Shown here piece after piece: positions 44,750 through 53,238 of a stretch of DNA of 64,000 nt. Position 1 is the first letter of the stretch; each line of letters begins with the position of its first letter. A program made the position numbers and the translations under genes. The notes beneath the pieces were generated by a model that ran no database searches, was not told where the DNA came from, and worked only from the letters and a program-made list of their open reading frames with translations. Source of the stretch: HGM04593 sp045647885 (GTDB taxonomy: Bacteria > Bacteroidota > Bacteroidia > Bacteroidales > Bacteroidaceae). The stretch covers positions 1-64,000 of the forward strand of contig JAZRMX010000040.1 in assembly GCA_045647885.1 (NCBI GenBank), written 5' to 3'.

Positions 44750-44801
44750 AGTTTTTGTGAACAAAATGAAACAAAAAAAACGTTATTGAAAGGCTGAGAG
44801 A

Positions 44802-44968
44802 GCTATTCCCGGGGCTTTCGTGCAGAACAAAAAGAACAAGTCTTGTACCGAACGGACCATTTTAACCTTTTTTGCACAAAAAAGAACAAAATGTGCAGAA
44901 AAGGGATAACATTTTATATTCATAATGTTCTACATTTGCAGCGCAAAAAGAACAAATCATTTTTATTT
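44802..44968 (+). promoter_or_regulatory. SDR/ALDH promoter region with AGAACAA repeats
   Basis: The motif AGAACAA occurs four times (about 44825, 44833, 44883, 44949). An inverted repeat AACATT-N10-AATGTT lies at 44908-44929, followed directly by TACATTTG (44931-44938), an exact -7 box. No good -33 box is present, so an activator may be needed. The 306 bases from 44662 to 44968 hold no gene. Confidence 0.5.
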
Positions 44969-45781
44969 ATGACTAAAATTAAAGATTGTTGCGTACTCGT
45001 AACCGGTGGCGCATCTGGAATTGGCAAAATTATGGGCAGAATGGCACTCGAAAGAGGAGCGCGTTGCCTTGTAATATGGGATATTAACGAAGAGAGTATC
45101 GCTGCAACTAAAAAAGAGTATCAGTCTTTAGGCAAAGTAAAAGGCTACAGAATTGATATTTCAGACACAAAGCAGGTGGAAGCCACCGCACTACTCACCG
45201 AAAAGGAGTGTGGCAAAGTGGATATACTCATTAACTGCGCCGGAATTGTGGCAAACAACAACACCTTTGACAAGCAGACAACAAACGATATTAAACGCAC
45301 TATAGAAATCAACACCATTGCACCAATGGTTATCGCGCAGCAATTCCTGCCCGATATGCTTAAACGCGACAAAGGCCATATATGCAATATTGCATCGGCT
45401 GCGGGTATGATTTCAAACCCCAAAATGTCGGTATATGCCGCAAGTAAATGGGCTGTAATCGGTTGGAGCGACTCTGTACGTATAGAGCTCAAGCAGATGA
45501 AGAGCAACGTACACTTCACCACCATTGCACCTTATTTTATAAATACAGGTATGTTCGACGGGGTAAAATCGCGCATATTCCCCATACTTAAGCCCGAGCC
45601 TACTGCACGAAAAATATTGAACGCAATAGAAAGCAACCGTAACTTCAAAGGTATTCCCTTCAGCTACCATTTCATACGTTCTTGCCAGGCTCTGTTGCCT
45701 ACCTCGATTTTCGATTATATCTTTGGCGAAGTTGTCGGCATTTTCCACGCTATGGACAATTTCAAAGGACGTAAAAACTGA
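44969..45781 (+). CDS. Short-chain dehydrogenase/reductase (SDR)
   Basis: 270 residues. NAD(P)-binding TGGASGIGKIMG near 13, LINCAGIVANN near 88 and the catalytic YAASK with its preceding Ser region (NIASAAGMISNPKMSVYAAS). The rest resembles retinol-dehydrogenase-like SDRs (SDR16C type), which act on hydrophobic alcohols; the substrate is not known. The ATG at 44969 is taken since the 42 extra codons of the longer frame include promoter sequence. It is cotranscribed with an aldehyde dehydrogenase 6 bases downstream. Confidence 0.88.
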   Translation: MTKIKDCCVLVTGGASGIGKIMGRMALERGARCLVIWDINEESIAATKKEYQSLGKVKGYRIDISDTKQVEATALLTEKECGKVDILINCAGIVANNNTFDKQTTNDIKRTIEINTIAPMVIAQQFLPDMLKRDKGHICNIASAAGMISNPKMSVYAASKWAVIGWSDSVRIELKQMKSNVHFTTIAPYFINTGMFDGVKSRIFPILKPEPTARKILNAIESNRNFKGIPFSYHFIRSCQALLPTSIFDYIFGEVVGIFHAMDNFKGRKN

Positions 45782-45787
45782 TTTCTT

Positions 45788-47170
45788 ATGAGCATCGCCA
45801 ACACTGGAACAGACAAAATAAAAAACATAACGGCAGCCCAGCGCGAATATTACGCAAGCGGCGCTACACTCGGTTACAAATTCCGCCAGCAGCAGTTGAA
45901 GAAGCTACAGGAGGCATTGAAGAAGTGGGAGAAACCACTCTGCGATGCTTTGTGGGCCGACCTTCACAAATCACCACAGGAGGCAGTGCTTACAGAAATA
46001 AGCATTGTTGGAGGAGAGATAAAGAACCACCGCGCCCACTTGCGCAGCTGGATGAAAAGCCGCTGCGCCACCACCCCGCTAAAGATGATGCCCTCGCGCA
46101 GCCGCACCATAAGCGAGCCTTTAGGAAACGCGCTAATAATATCGCCGTGGAACTACCCCGTGCAGTTGCTGCTTAACCCGTTGGTGGGAGCAATATCGGC
46201 CGGTTGTACCGCTGTGCTTAAACCATCGCCACAGGTACCCACAGTTTCGGCTGTAATTGAAAAGATGATAACAGACACCTTCGATGAGCGTTATATTGCA
46301 GTGGTGCAGGGCAACCGCGATGTAAACAAAGCCCTTTTGCAGGAGAGATTCGACATAATATTCTTCACAGGCAGCCCTGCACTCGGAAAAATAGTAATGC
46401 AGGAGGCTGCAAAAAAACTCACTCCCGTTATTCTGGAGCTTGGTGGCAAAAGCCCGTGCATTGTGGACAAGGATGCCGACACAAAAATTGCGGCACGCCG
46501 CATAGCGTGGGGAAAGACACTAAACGCAGGACAAACTTGCATAGCCCCAGACTACCTGTTGATACATTCGTCGCAAAAGGAAAATTTCATAAAAGCCTTT
46601 GCCTGCGAGATAAAGAAGCTGCACGGCGAGGATGTTGAAAAAAGCCGGCATTTCGTACGCCTTGTAAGCGACAAGGCTTTTGAGCGCGTAAAAGGATATT
46701 TAAAGGATGGGCGCATTGTATTCGGAGGAAAAACCAATGCAAAAGAGCGTTACATAGAGCCCACCCTGCTCGATGATGTAAGCCCCGAAGCCAGTGTAAT
46801 GCAGGAGGAAATTTTTGGCCCCGTACTGCCTATGATAACTTTCGAGGAGCGCGAAGAGGCATTAAAGTTCATAACATCAAGGGAAAAACCGCTTGCTCTC
46901 TACTATTTTGGCAAAGAGAGCGACGGCGCGGAAGTTCTTCGCAGGACATCATCGGGCGGTGCTTGCATTAACGACACCATTATGCACATTGCAAACGAGA
47001 ATATCCCCTTTGGAGGAGTGGGCAATTCGGGTATGGGCTATTACCACGGCCGTCGCAGTTTTGAGGCATTCTCACACCTGCGCTCGGTTGTAACCACCAC
47101 CACTCTGCTCGACCTTCCCTTCCGTTATATGCCTTACCGTATGTGGGGGCTTGTAAAGAAACTGCTATAA
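45788..47170 (+). CDS. Aldehyde dehydrogenase, class 3/fatty-aldehyde type
   Basis: Oxidises an aldehyde to the acid with NAD(P). 460 residues, the shorter length of ALDH3-type enzymes. Motifs: IISPWNYPVQLLLNPLVGAI near 118, VILELGGKSPCIV (general base Glu) near 218 and catalytic Cys251 in NAGQTCIAPDY. With the SDR it could carry an alcohol or aldehyde to a carboxylic acid in two steps, and hydrophobic substrates are likely. A strong terminator follows. Confidence 0.9.
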   Translation: MSIANTGTDKIKNITAAQREYYASGATLGYKFRQQQLKKLQEALKKWEKPLCDALWADLHKSPQEAVLTEISIVGGEIKNHRAHLRSWMKSRCATTPLKMMPSRSRTISEPLGNALIISPWNYPVQLLLNPLVGAISAGCTAVLKPSPQVPTVSAVIEKMITDTFDERYIAVVQGNRDVNKALLQERFDIIFFTGSPALGKIVMQEAAKKLTPVILELGGKSPCIVDKDADTKIAARRIAWGKTLNAGQTCIAPDYLLIHSSQKENFIKAFACEIKKLHGEDVEKSRHFVRLVSDKAFERVKGYLKDGRIVFGGKTNAKERYIEPTLLDDVSPEASVMQEEIFGPVLPMITFEEREEALKFITSREKPLALYYFGKESDGAEVLRRTSSGGACINDTIMHIANENIPFGGVGNSGMGYYHGRRSFEAFSHLRSVVTTTTLLDLPFRYMPYRMWGLVKKLL

Positions 47171-47190
47171 ATAAATATTGGAAACACCTC

Positions 47191-47219
47191 AAAGCCGCCC
47201 AAAAGGCGGCTTTGTTTGT
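47191..47219 (+). terminator. Terminator of the SDR/ALDH operon
   Basis: AAAGCCGCC and GGCGGCTTT stem with a 5-base loop, then GTTTGTTA. 20 bases after the stop. Confidence 0.85.
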
Positions 47220-47428
47220 TATACGGCAGCCATCTAAAAAGCAGCAGAATGAAAAACAAGAGCAAGTGTGCCTTTCCCCGAAACTGCTTTTACAGGCATT
47301 TTTTGCAGCCAACCGAAAAACAAAAACTCTTTATAGGGCGTTTCCCGACAAAAATTGCTATCTTCGCACAAAAGACCATCTGCCCTGCATAAATGTGTGG
47401 TATTATAAATTTTAAATACATATTGCGT

Positions 47429-48241
47429 ATGAAAAAAAGTACAATACTGTTTATGGCATTACTGCTACTTGTGGTAACCGCTTGCCGCAACAACCGTCAC
47501 GATGGGCTGACAGAGGAAGCAGAACCGCTTACCGGGTTGGATTTTGACACGCTCAACATTGTAGAGAGCTACCCGATGGACAGCATGGACGCGAACTCCC
47601 CCAAGCTCGACATAAACATCTCATTGCTTATTCCTCGCGACAAGAACGAAACTGCCCTTGCCAACAAGAACAACTGCATAAGCTATGCAGCCTACAGCTA
47701 CGAGGGTATACCCCCGCAAGCGGCAACAGACTCCATAATAAAATCCTTAAAGGACAACTACTATGCAATGCGCGACGACTATTTCAACGAGAAAAACGTT
47801 AACCCCGACGCGCCGTGGTTCAGTGCCTACTACCTGCTAAAGAGCAATGCAATAAGTGGCAGGGACAATGTTGTGTGCTACACAGTCTTTTATGAAGTAT
47901 ACGAAGGAGGCGTTCACCCCAACCACCTCACAAGCGTAGTAAACTTCGACGCAACAAGCGGAAAAGAGATTGGCCTGCAGGATGTCTTTACCGAGAACTG
48001 CGACAGCATACTCATTGCAAGACTCACAAACCGCCTTGCCGAACAGCACAATGCAAAGTCGCTCGAGGAATTGCAGGAGAAGGGCTACCTCACAATGAAC
48101 GATATGTACGTAACAAACAATTTCGTGCTTGGCAAGGACAGCATCTTCTTCATATACAACAGCTACGAGATTGCCCCTTACGCGTATGGCGACAGCCACA
48201 TTGGATTCAAATACGAAGAACTGAAAGATATTTTAAAATAA
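47429..48241 (+). CDS. Lipoprotein with DUF4163/DUF3298-type (RsiV-like) domain
   Basis: 270 residues with a lipoprotein signal: MKKSTILFMALLLLVVTAC, lipid-modified Cys19. The mature part looks like the DUF4163 then DUF3298 pair: YPMDSMDANSPKLDINISLL, CYTVFYEVYEGGVHPNHLTS and FDATSGKEIGLQDVFTENCD. The last two motifs are strong for DUF3298. It ends one base before rsmG. The longer frame from 47393 is rejected since it would put residues ahead of the signal peptide. Function in Bacteroidota is not known. Confidence 0.8.
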   Translation: MKKSTILFMALLLLVVTACRNNRHDGLTEEAEPLTGLDFDTLNIVESYPMDSMDANSPKLDINISLLIPRDKNETALANKNNCISYAAYSYEGIPPQAATDSIIKSLKDNYYAMRDDYFNEKNVNPDAPWFSAYYLLKSNAISGRDNVVCYTVFYEVYEGGVHPNHLTSVVNFDATSGKEIGLQDVFTENCDSILIARLTNRLAEQHNAKSLEELQEKGYLTMNDMYVTNNFVLGKDSIFFIYNSYEIAPYAYGDSHIGFKYEELKDILK

Positions 48242-48865
48242 ATGGAAAAGATACTCGAATACTTCCCCTCGCTTAGCGACAAGCAGAAGGAACAATTTGC
48301 AGCGTTATACGACCTTTATTTCGACTGGAACAACAAGATAAATGTCATATCACGCAAAGATATTGAAAACCTCTACCTGCACCACGTACTACACTCATTG
48401 GCAATAGCCAAGGCAATACAGTTCCGCCCCGGTACCACCGTGATGGATTTTGGATGCGGAGGAGGTTTCCCCGGAATACCCCTTGCTATTATGTTCCCCG
48501 AAACACGATTCCACCTTGTGGACAGCATAGGTAAAAAGATACGTGTAGCCACAGAAATTGCGGCATCCATAGGACTCACAAATGTCACAGCCACACACAG
48601 CCGTGTTGAGGAGATAAAGGAGAAGTACAACTTTGTGGTAAGCCGCGCAGTAATGCAGCTGCCCGAACTAATAAAAATCTGCAGAAAGAATATTTCCAAG
48701 GAACAAATCAACGCATTGCCCAACGGAGTAATTTGCCTCAAAGGCGGAAATATTGAGGGCGAAATACAACCTTTTAGAAATTATGTTGAGACCACAGACC
48801 TGTCGACATACTTCAAGGAGGAATACTTCAAGGATAAAAAGATTGTTTACGTTCCAATAGGATAA
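48242..48865 (+). CDS. rsmG: 16S rRNA (guanine-527-N7)-methyltransferase
   Basis: Methylates G527 in 16S rRNA with S-adenosylmethionine. 207 residues, typical. Motif I is VMDFGCGGGFPGIPLAIMFP near 77, and HLVDSIGKKIRVATEIAASI follows. The fold and length fit GidB/RsmG. It starts immediately after the lipoprotein stop and is followed after 6 bases by the MBL hydrolase, so these genes likely share a transcript. Confidence 0.95.
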   Translation: MEKILEYFPSLSDKQKEQFAALYDLYFDWNNKINVISRKDIENLYLHHVLHSLAIAKAIQFRPGTTVMDFGCGGGFPGIPLAIMFPETRFHLVDSIGKKIRVATEIAASIGLTNVTATHSRVEEIKEKYNFVVSRAVMQLPELIKICRKNISKEQINALPNGVICLKGGNIEGEIQPFRNYVETTDLSTYFKEEYFKDKKIVYVPIG

Positions 48866-48871
48866 TAGTGT

Positions 48872-49510
48872 ATGAAGATAAAGAAGTTCATATTCAACCC
48901 CGTGGAGGTAAACTGCTACCTGCTATGGGACGAAACAAAAGAGGCAGTACTCATTGATTGCGGTGCGCTTTTCCCTGCCGAAAAGGAAGAACTTAAAAAC
49001 TTTGTTGCAGAGAACGGCCTCACAATAAAGCACTACCTGAATACCCACCTGCACTTCGACCACATCTTCGGCAACCCGTTTATCGAAGAGACCTTCGGGA
49101 TTGGTTGCGAGGCTAACGACGGCGACTGGGCGTGGGCCGAAAATATTGCGGAACGTGTTGCACGCTTCGGGCTACGTTACAACGACAAGATTTCACGCCC
49201 CTCGCGCGTATTGCAGGATGGTGACGAAGTAAAATTCGGCAACCAGAGCATAAAGGTTATAGCCGTGCCCGGGCACTCACCCGGCAGCCTTGCTTTCCAC
49301 CTGCCCGAGCACAAGGTTGTCTTCACCGGCGACGCCCTCTTCAGAAACAGCATCGGACGCACCGATTTTCCCGACAGCGACCACGCCACACTTATACGCC
49401 GCATAAAAGAGGGGCTTTTCACCCTGCCCGACGAAACAAAAGTATGCCCGGGACACAGCGAAGAGACCACCATAGGCTACGAGAAAGATTATAATATGTA
49501 CATAAGATAA
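48872..49510 (+). CDS. Metallo-beta-lactamase-fold hydrolase, glyoxalase II-like
   Basis: 212 residues. The metal-binding motif is THLHFDHIFG (H59, H61, D63, H64), then VPGHSPGSLAFHL and GDALFRNSIGRTDFPDSDH. The GRTDFP element is common in glyoxalase II-like thioesterases of the YcbL type. It probably hydrolyses a thioester in the cytoplasm, but substrate is unknown. A small exported protein follows directly. Confidence 0.88.
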   Translation: MKIKKFIFNPVEVNCYLLWDETKEAVLIDCGALFPAEKEELKNFVAENGLTIKHYLNTHLHFDHIFGNPFIEETFGIGCEANDGDWAWAENIAERVARFGLRYNDKISRPSRVLQDGDEVKFGNQSIKVIAVPGHSPGSLAFHLPEHKVVFTGDALFRNSIGRTDFPDSDHATLIRRIKEGLFTLPDETKVCPGHSEETTIGYEKDYNMYIR

Positions 49511-49519
49511 TTGAAGATT

Positions 49520-49837
49520 ATGAAAAAGATTTTATTTGCGGTACTTGCCGTGCTTCTCCTTGCAGGTATATGCGCAGCTACACGCCCCGAAAAGGAGACT
49601 CACGTAAAAACCATAGTTGAGACCATAGGCAAGAGTTCCGACACCGACATAAAGGCAAACAAAGCAGTATACAATGTCTTTATAAGCGCAGTGGACAACA
49701 TTGTGGAGATTGACGATTACCTCCTTTTCAATATTGGATTTTTGAAGAGCGAGAAAAGCCAGAAAAAACTCTCTGTTGGATTACTTGGCAACGTATTTAT
49801 GCTCCAGAAGGAGTTTGGTGCCAAGTTGAAAAAATAA
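49520..49837 (+). CDS. Small exported or membrane-anchored protein, DUF4359-like
   Basis: 105 residues with an N-terminal hydrophobic segment (MKKILFAVLAVLLLAGICAA) that can be a signal peptide or anchor. The rest is helical and charged (RPEKETHVKTIVETIGK, FNIGFLKSEKSQKKLSVGLL). It resembles DUF4359 proteins, but this is from memory of the family and uncertain. The start at 49520 (ATG) is preferred over a TTG 9 bases earlier. It sits at the end of the lipoprotein-rsmG-MBL group, before a terminator. Confidence 0.6.
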   Translation: MKKILFAVLAVLLLAGICAATRPEKETHVKTIVETIGKSSDTDIKANKAVYNVFISAVDNIVEIDDYLLFNIGFLKSEKSQKKLSVGLLGNVFMLQKEFGAKLKK

Positions 49838-49860
49838 AAGAAGCCACATAAAACAAGCAA

Positions 49861-49891
49861 AAAAGCAGATGCCGCAGCATCTGCTTTTTTT
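49861..49891 (+). terminator. Terminator behind the small exported protein
   Basis: AAAAGCAGATGC and GCATCTGCTTTT stem with a 4-base loop, then TTTG. It can also act for holA on the other strand. Confidence 0.85.
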
Positions 49892-49911
49892 GTTATATAA
49901 AGAATAACTTT

Positions 49912-50925
49912 TCAGTGCATAATTTTATACAGGAGCTCTCGCATAATCTCGCCGTCAGGTGCAGCAGCGCCTTCGGCACCCTTGGACTGCGCATCGGCAA
50001 GGCGTATGAGGTGCAACACATCCATAACGTGAACGGCACGATAGTTCTTCATTGCCTTCATATAATCGCCCACACCCCAAGTGCTCTTTAGCCCCAGAAA
50101 GGCAGCAATGCCACGCTCACTTTTTTCGGGAGCATAATAGGCCATCATCACATTGGAGAAGAAGCCGAACAGGAAAGCAAGTGTCAACTGTATTGGGTTC
50201 TTCTTGGGATTCTGCGCAAAATTATTTATTATACTGTTAGCCTTGTATACATCTTTATTCACAATTGCATTCTGCAACTCGAAAATATTATACTCCTTGC
50301 TTATTCCAATATACTCCTCCACAAGTTCCGGAGTTACCGCAGTGGTACCTTGAGGCAAAGCAATGGAGAGTTTGTCAATCTCGCTTGCAATGCGCGATAG
50401 GTCGGCACCCACAGCCTCACATATCATCATCACCGATTTATTATCGGCAGCGAGCCCCTTCTCGCGCAAATAGCCGTTCACAAAAGAGGGCAACTGCTCA
50501 CTGCGCAGCTTCTTGCTGTCGAGCATCACCCCATTGCGCTCAAGCTCTGTCGCAACCTTCTTACGCTTGTCGAGCGAGCCATTCTTGTGGGCAAAGACAA
50601 GAACTGTGGTGGCAGATGGTGCTTGCAGATAGTACAAAAGGTTATCGATATTCTTAAGCATTTGCGCCTCGCGCACAATAATCACCTGCCTTTCGGCCAT
50701 CATGGGGAAACGCTTTGCCGCAGTTATTATGTCATCGATATTGCTTTCAAGACCATAATATATCGCCTGGTTGAAGCCTTGCTCGTCCTCGGTGAGTGCG
50801 TGGGTGGCTATGTAATCGGTAATCTTGTCGGTAAAGTAGCCCTCCTCGCCCATCAGGTAATAGACAGGGCGGTACTTGCCACTTTTCAGTTCCGACATTA
50901 TTGATTCGTATGTATATTTTGCCAT
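49912..50925 (-). CDS. holA: DNA polymerase III subunit delta
   Basis: Clamp-loader subunit that opens the sliding clamp. 337 residues from the ATG at 50925 (MAKYTYESIMSEL); the longer frame is rejected because it enters the promoter of the divergent gene. Motifs: PVYYLMGEEGYFTDKITDYI at the start, KRFPMMAERQVIIVREAQML near 80 and KEYNIFELQNAIVNKDVYKA near 215, the standard delta signatures. It is divergent from an HsdR-N protein with 48 bases between the starts. Confidence 0.93.
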   Translation of the reverse strand: MAKYTYESIMSELKSGKYRPVYYLMGEEGYFTDKITDYIATHALTEDEQGFNQAIYYGLESNIDDIITAAKRFPMMAERQVIIVREAQMLKNIDNLLYYLQAPSATTVLVFAHKNGSLDKRKKVATELERNGVMLDSKKLRSEQLPSFVNGYLREKGLAADNKSVMMICEAVGADLSRIASEIDKLSIALPQGTTAVTPELVEEYIGISKEYNIFELQNAIVNKDVYKANSIINNFAQNPKKNPIQLTLAFLFGFFSNVMMAYYAPEKSERGIAAFLGLKSTWGVGDYMKAMKNYRAVHVMDVLHLIRLADAQSKGAEGAAAPDGEIMRELLYKIMH

Positions 50926-50973
50926 ATTACGTTTTTGGAGTATCTTTGCTTTATACAAAAGCAAAGATACGAA

Positions 50974-51432
50974 ATGTTATCGTTAAATTTACCACGTTAC
51001 GACGCAAAAACACAAAAACGCGACGGGAAAGAGCAAATTTTCGACTGCCTGCGCAGGTGTTATGTTGCCCTCACCCCCGAAGAGTGGGTGCGACAGCATT
51101 TCATCCATCTATTGCTTGAACATAAAGGCTACCCTGCCACACTCACAGCCAACGAGGTTGCTATTTCACTGAACGGGATGAAACGCCGTTGCGACACCGT
51201 GGTTTACGACAAAGAACTCAAGCCACGTGTCATAATTGAATACAAAGCACCCGATGTAAAGATTGACGAAAAGGTTTTTGCACAGATTGCCCGTTACAAT
51301 CAGGTTCTGAAGGTCGATTATCTCATTGTAAGCAACGGGCTGCAACATTTCTGCTGCAAGATGAACTACAACACCAACAGCTATGTTTTCTTAAGGGAGA
51401 TACCCACATACCACGAAGTAATAAACGGATAA
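50974..51432 (+). CDS. HsdR N-terminal (HSDR_N_2) domain protein, stand-alone
   Basis: 152 residues that resemble only the nuclease N-terminal domain of type I restriction R subunits. The PD-(D/E)xK-type triad is visible as D74 (RRCDTVVYD) and E89-x-K91 (IIEYKAP). There is no helicase part, and no hsdM or hsdS gene nearby, so it is not a restriction system. Similar orphan genes next to holA are frequent in Bacteroidota. Whether it cuts DNA is unknown. Confidence 0.8.
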   Translation: MLSLNLPRYDAKTQKRDGKEQIFDCLRRCYVALTPEEWVRQHFIHLLLEHKGYPATLTANEVAISLNGMKRRCDTVVYDKELKPRVIIEYKAPDVKIDEKVFAQIARYNQVLKVDYLIVSNGLQHFCCKMNYNTNSYVFLREIPTYHEVING

Positions 51433-51436
51433 AAAC

Positions 51437-51471
51437 AAAAAGTAGTGTGAGCATTGCTCACACTACTTTTT
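51437..51471. terminator. Bidirectional terminator between HsdR-N and kinase genes
   Basis: Inverted repeat with arms AAAAAGTAGTGTGAGC and GCTCACACTACTTTTT around ATT, between convergent genes. Confidence 0.85.
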
Positions 51472-51495
51472 TATGGTATTGCTCTACCCTGCTTA

Positions 51496-52566
51496 TTAAA
51501 CAAGTGAAGCAATGAATGCCTGCATTTCGGGCTGTGCAGCCTCTACACTCTGCAACAGTTTGAACTGTGCCTTTGAACGAACGAGGTTGTGCTCGGGATA
51601 CTGAATCTTGTAGTATGTATCACCGTTGATGTAGTCGGCCAAGAAACGTACAGTCTGCATATAGGGGAAGAGAGCGGCTGCATAAGGAAGGTTCTCAACC
51701 TCGAGAGGAGTGATGAACGATGCTGCCGATTTCAAATAACCCTTTGCAAAAGACTTGAAGATCTCCATATTGAAGTTCACGTTATCCAAATCCTTATCGT
51801 CCTCCTTACCGGTGTTAGCTGCCGAACGGAGATAGTCACCGAAGTCTGAGAAGATGAAGTTAGGCATAACTGTATCGAGGTCGATTACGCAAAGAACGTT
51901 TCCTTCTTTGTCGAAGAGGATGTTGTCAACCTTTGTATCGCAGTGACAGATACGTTTGGGAAGCTTGCCCTCGCGGTAAAGACGCTCGCCTTTACACATC
52001 TCCTCGGCACGTTTCTCGAGCTCGTCAACAAGCCACTGAACCTCGGCCAAACGACCGGCCTTGTTTTCGGCTACAGCCTCGCGCAACTGTTTCAAGCGGA
52101 ACTCCATGTTGTGGAAATCCTTGATAGTCTCGCCCAACTGCACGGGGATGTCGGCAAGCATAGCCTGGAAGTTACCGAAAGTCTCGCCCACGATGTAAGA
52201 TGTCTCGGGAGTTACGGCTGTCATAGACTCTGTCTCGGGAATGAATTCCATTACACGCCAGTATTTCTCGCCATCGAAATAGTAATACTTACCATCCTTT
52301 GCGGGAACGAACTTGAGCACCTTGCGGCTGATATCGTCGGTACCTGCAGCCTCGAGCTTACCATAGATGTGGTTTGTTACTGCTACAATGTTGTTCATAA
52401 GCATATCCACATCGGGGAAGATTGCGTTGTTCACGTGCTGCAATACATAGTCGGGAGCATTACCCTCTGTTTTCACACGATATGTAGTGTTGATGAGACC
52501 GTTACCAAGAGGTGCAACCTCTACTACATTACCTTGAATGTTGAATTGAGAAACAATTGTGTTCAT
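51496..52566 (-). CDS. APH-fold kinase, N-acetylhexosamine kinase-like
   Basis: 356 residues with the aminoglycoside-phosphotransferase fold. N-terminal glycine loop LGNGLINTTYRVK near 20, catalytic loop HCDTKVDNILFD near 210 and the metal-binding IDLDTVMPNFIFSDFGDYLR near 230. The whole layout resembles NahK, the N-acetylhexosamine 1-kinase of host-glycan users, more than antibiotic kinases. This would send GlcNAc or GalNAc to the 1-phosphate. The sugar specificity is inferred from family likeness only. It is a single gene with its own promoter. Confidence 0.72.
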   Translation of the reverse strand: MNTIVSQFNIQGNVVEVAPLGNGLINTTYRVKTEGNAPDYVLQHVNNAIFPDVDMLMNNIVAVTNHIYGKLEAAGTDDISRKVLKFVPAKDGKYYYFDGEKYWRVMEFIPETESMTAVTPETSYIVGETFGNFQAMLADIPVQLGETIKDFHNMEFRLKQLREAVAENKAGRLAEVQWLVDELEKRAEEMCKGERLYREGKLPKRICHCDTKVDNILFDKEGNVLCVIDLDTVMPNFIFSDFGDYLRSAANTGKEDDKDLDNVNFNMEIFKSFAKGYLKSAASFITPLEVENLPYAAALFPYMQTVRFLADYINGDTYYKIQYPEHNLVRSKAQFKLLQSVEAAQPEMQAFIASLV

Positions 52567-52615
52567 TGGAGTATGGTTTTAGTTAGTTAATATTTTTGTC
52601 TTATTGCTGCAATGG

Positions 52616-52646
52616 CAAATATACTCTTTTAATTTAAAAACGCGAA
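52616..52646 (-). promoter_or_regulatory. Promoter of the NahK-like kinase gene
   Basis: Minus strand TTCG-N19-TATATTTG; -7 box at 52616-52623 is exact, the -33 box at 52643-52646 is one base off TTTG. Confidence 0.6.
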
Positions 52647-52659
52647 TATTAAGGAAATA

Positions 52660-53232
52660 TTATTTTGCATTTTCCAAACCTATTGCAAGCGCCTTTATGT
52701 TCATATCCACAATTTCGGCTCCTTTTGAAGCAAAAACGGTAGAAACGGCCTTCTCGAGCAACGAATAGTCGAGACCTAAAGCTTTAGAAGCAGCACCGAG
52801 CAATATCATATTACCGCTCTTGCGCATATTGTTCTCGGCAGCAAGGCCTTCAACATCAATCTGCACCACGTTGGGGTATTTCGCAAGCTCGGCTTTCAAT
52901 ACTTCAGCCTCGGGATAGTCGGGAACGTTGGCAAAGAGGTTGTTTGAGGTTATAATCCAACCCTCGGGCGAGAGATAAGGAGTATAACGCAACGCCTCCA
53001 TAGGCTCAAGCGAAATGATAACATCGGCAGTACCCTCTGCGATAAGGTCGCAGTATATAGGCTGCGAAGAGATGCGCAAGCTCGACTCCACACTACCGCC
53101 ACGCTGGCTCATACCGTGAATCTCGGCCTGTTTAATGTAAAGACCTTCGTTCATTGCGGCCTCACCTATGATTGTTGCGATGGAGAGGATTCCTTGTCCT
53201 CCCACACCGGCTAAAATTATATCTGTCTTCAT
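52660..53232 (-). CDS. iorB: Indolepyruvate ferredoxin oxidoreductase beta subunit
   Basis: With IorA it turns aryl pyruvates and CoA into aryl acetyl-CoA, CO2 and reduced ferredoxin. 190 residues of the gamma-type domain of 2-oxoacid oxidoreductases: IILAGVGGQGILSIATIIGE at the N-terminus, then AEIHGMSQRGGSVESSLRIS. It lies 6 bases after iorA on the same strand. Confidence 0.94.
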   Translation of the reverse strand: MKTDIILAGVGGQGILSIATIIGEAAMNEGLYIKQAEIHGMSQRGGSVESSLRISSQPIYCDLIAEGTADVIISLEPMEALRYTPYLSPEGWIITSNNLFANVPDYPEAEVLKAELAKYPNVVQIDVEGLAAENNMRKSGNMILLGAASKALGLDYSLLEKAVSTVFASKGAEIVDMNIKALAIGLENAK

Positions 53233-53238
53233 AATCGG

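Noticed and set aside
44843..44968. N-terminal extension of the SDR protein
   Set aside because: It covers the repeats and the -7 box, and the SDR fold starts right at the ATG at 44969.
50974..51432. Restriction-modification system
   Set aside because: Only the N-terminal nuclease-like domain is present and no methylase or specificity gene is nearby.
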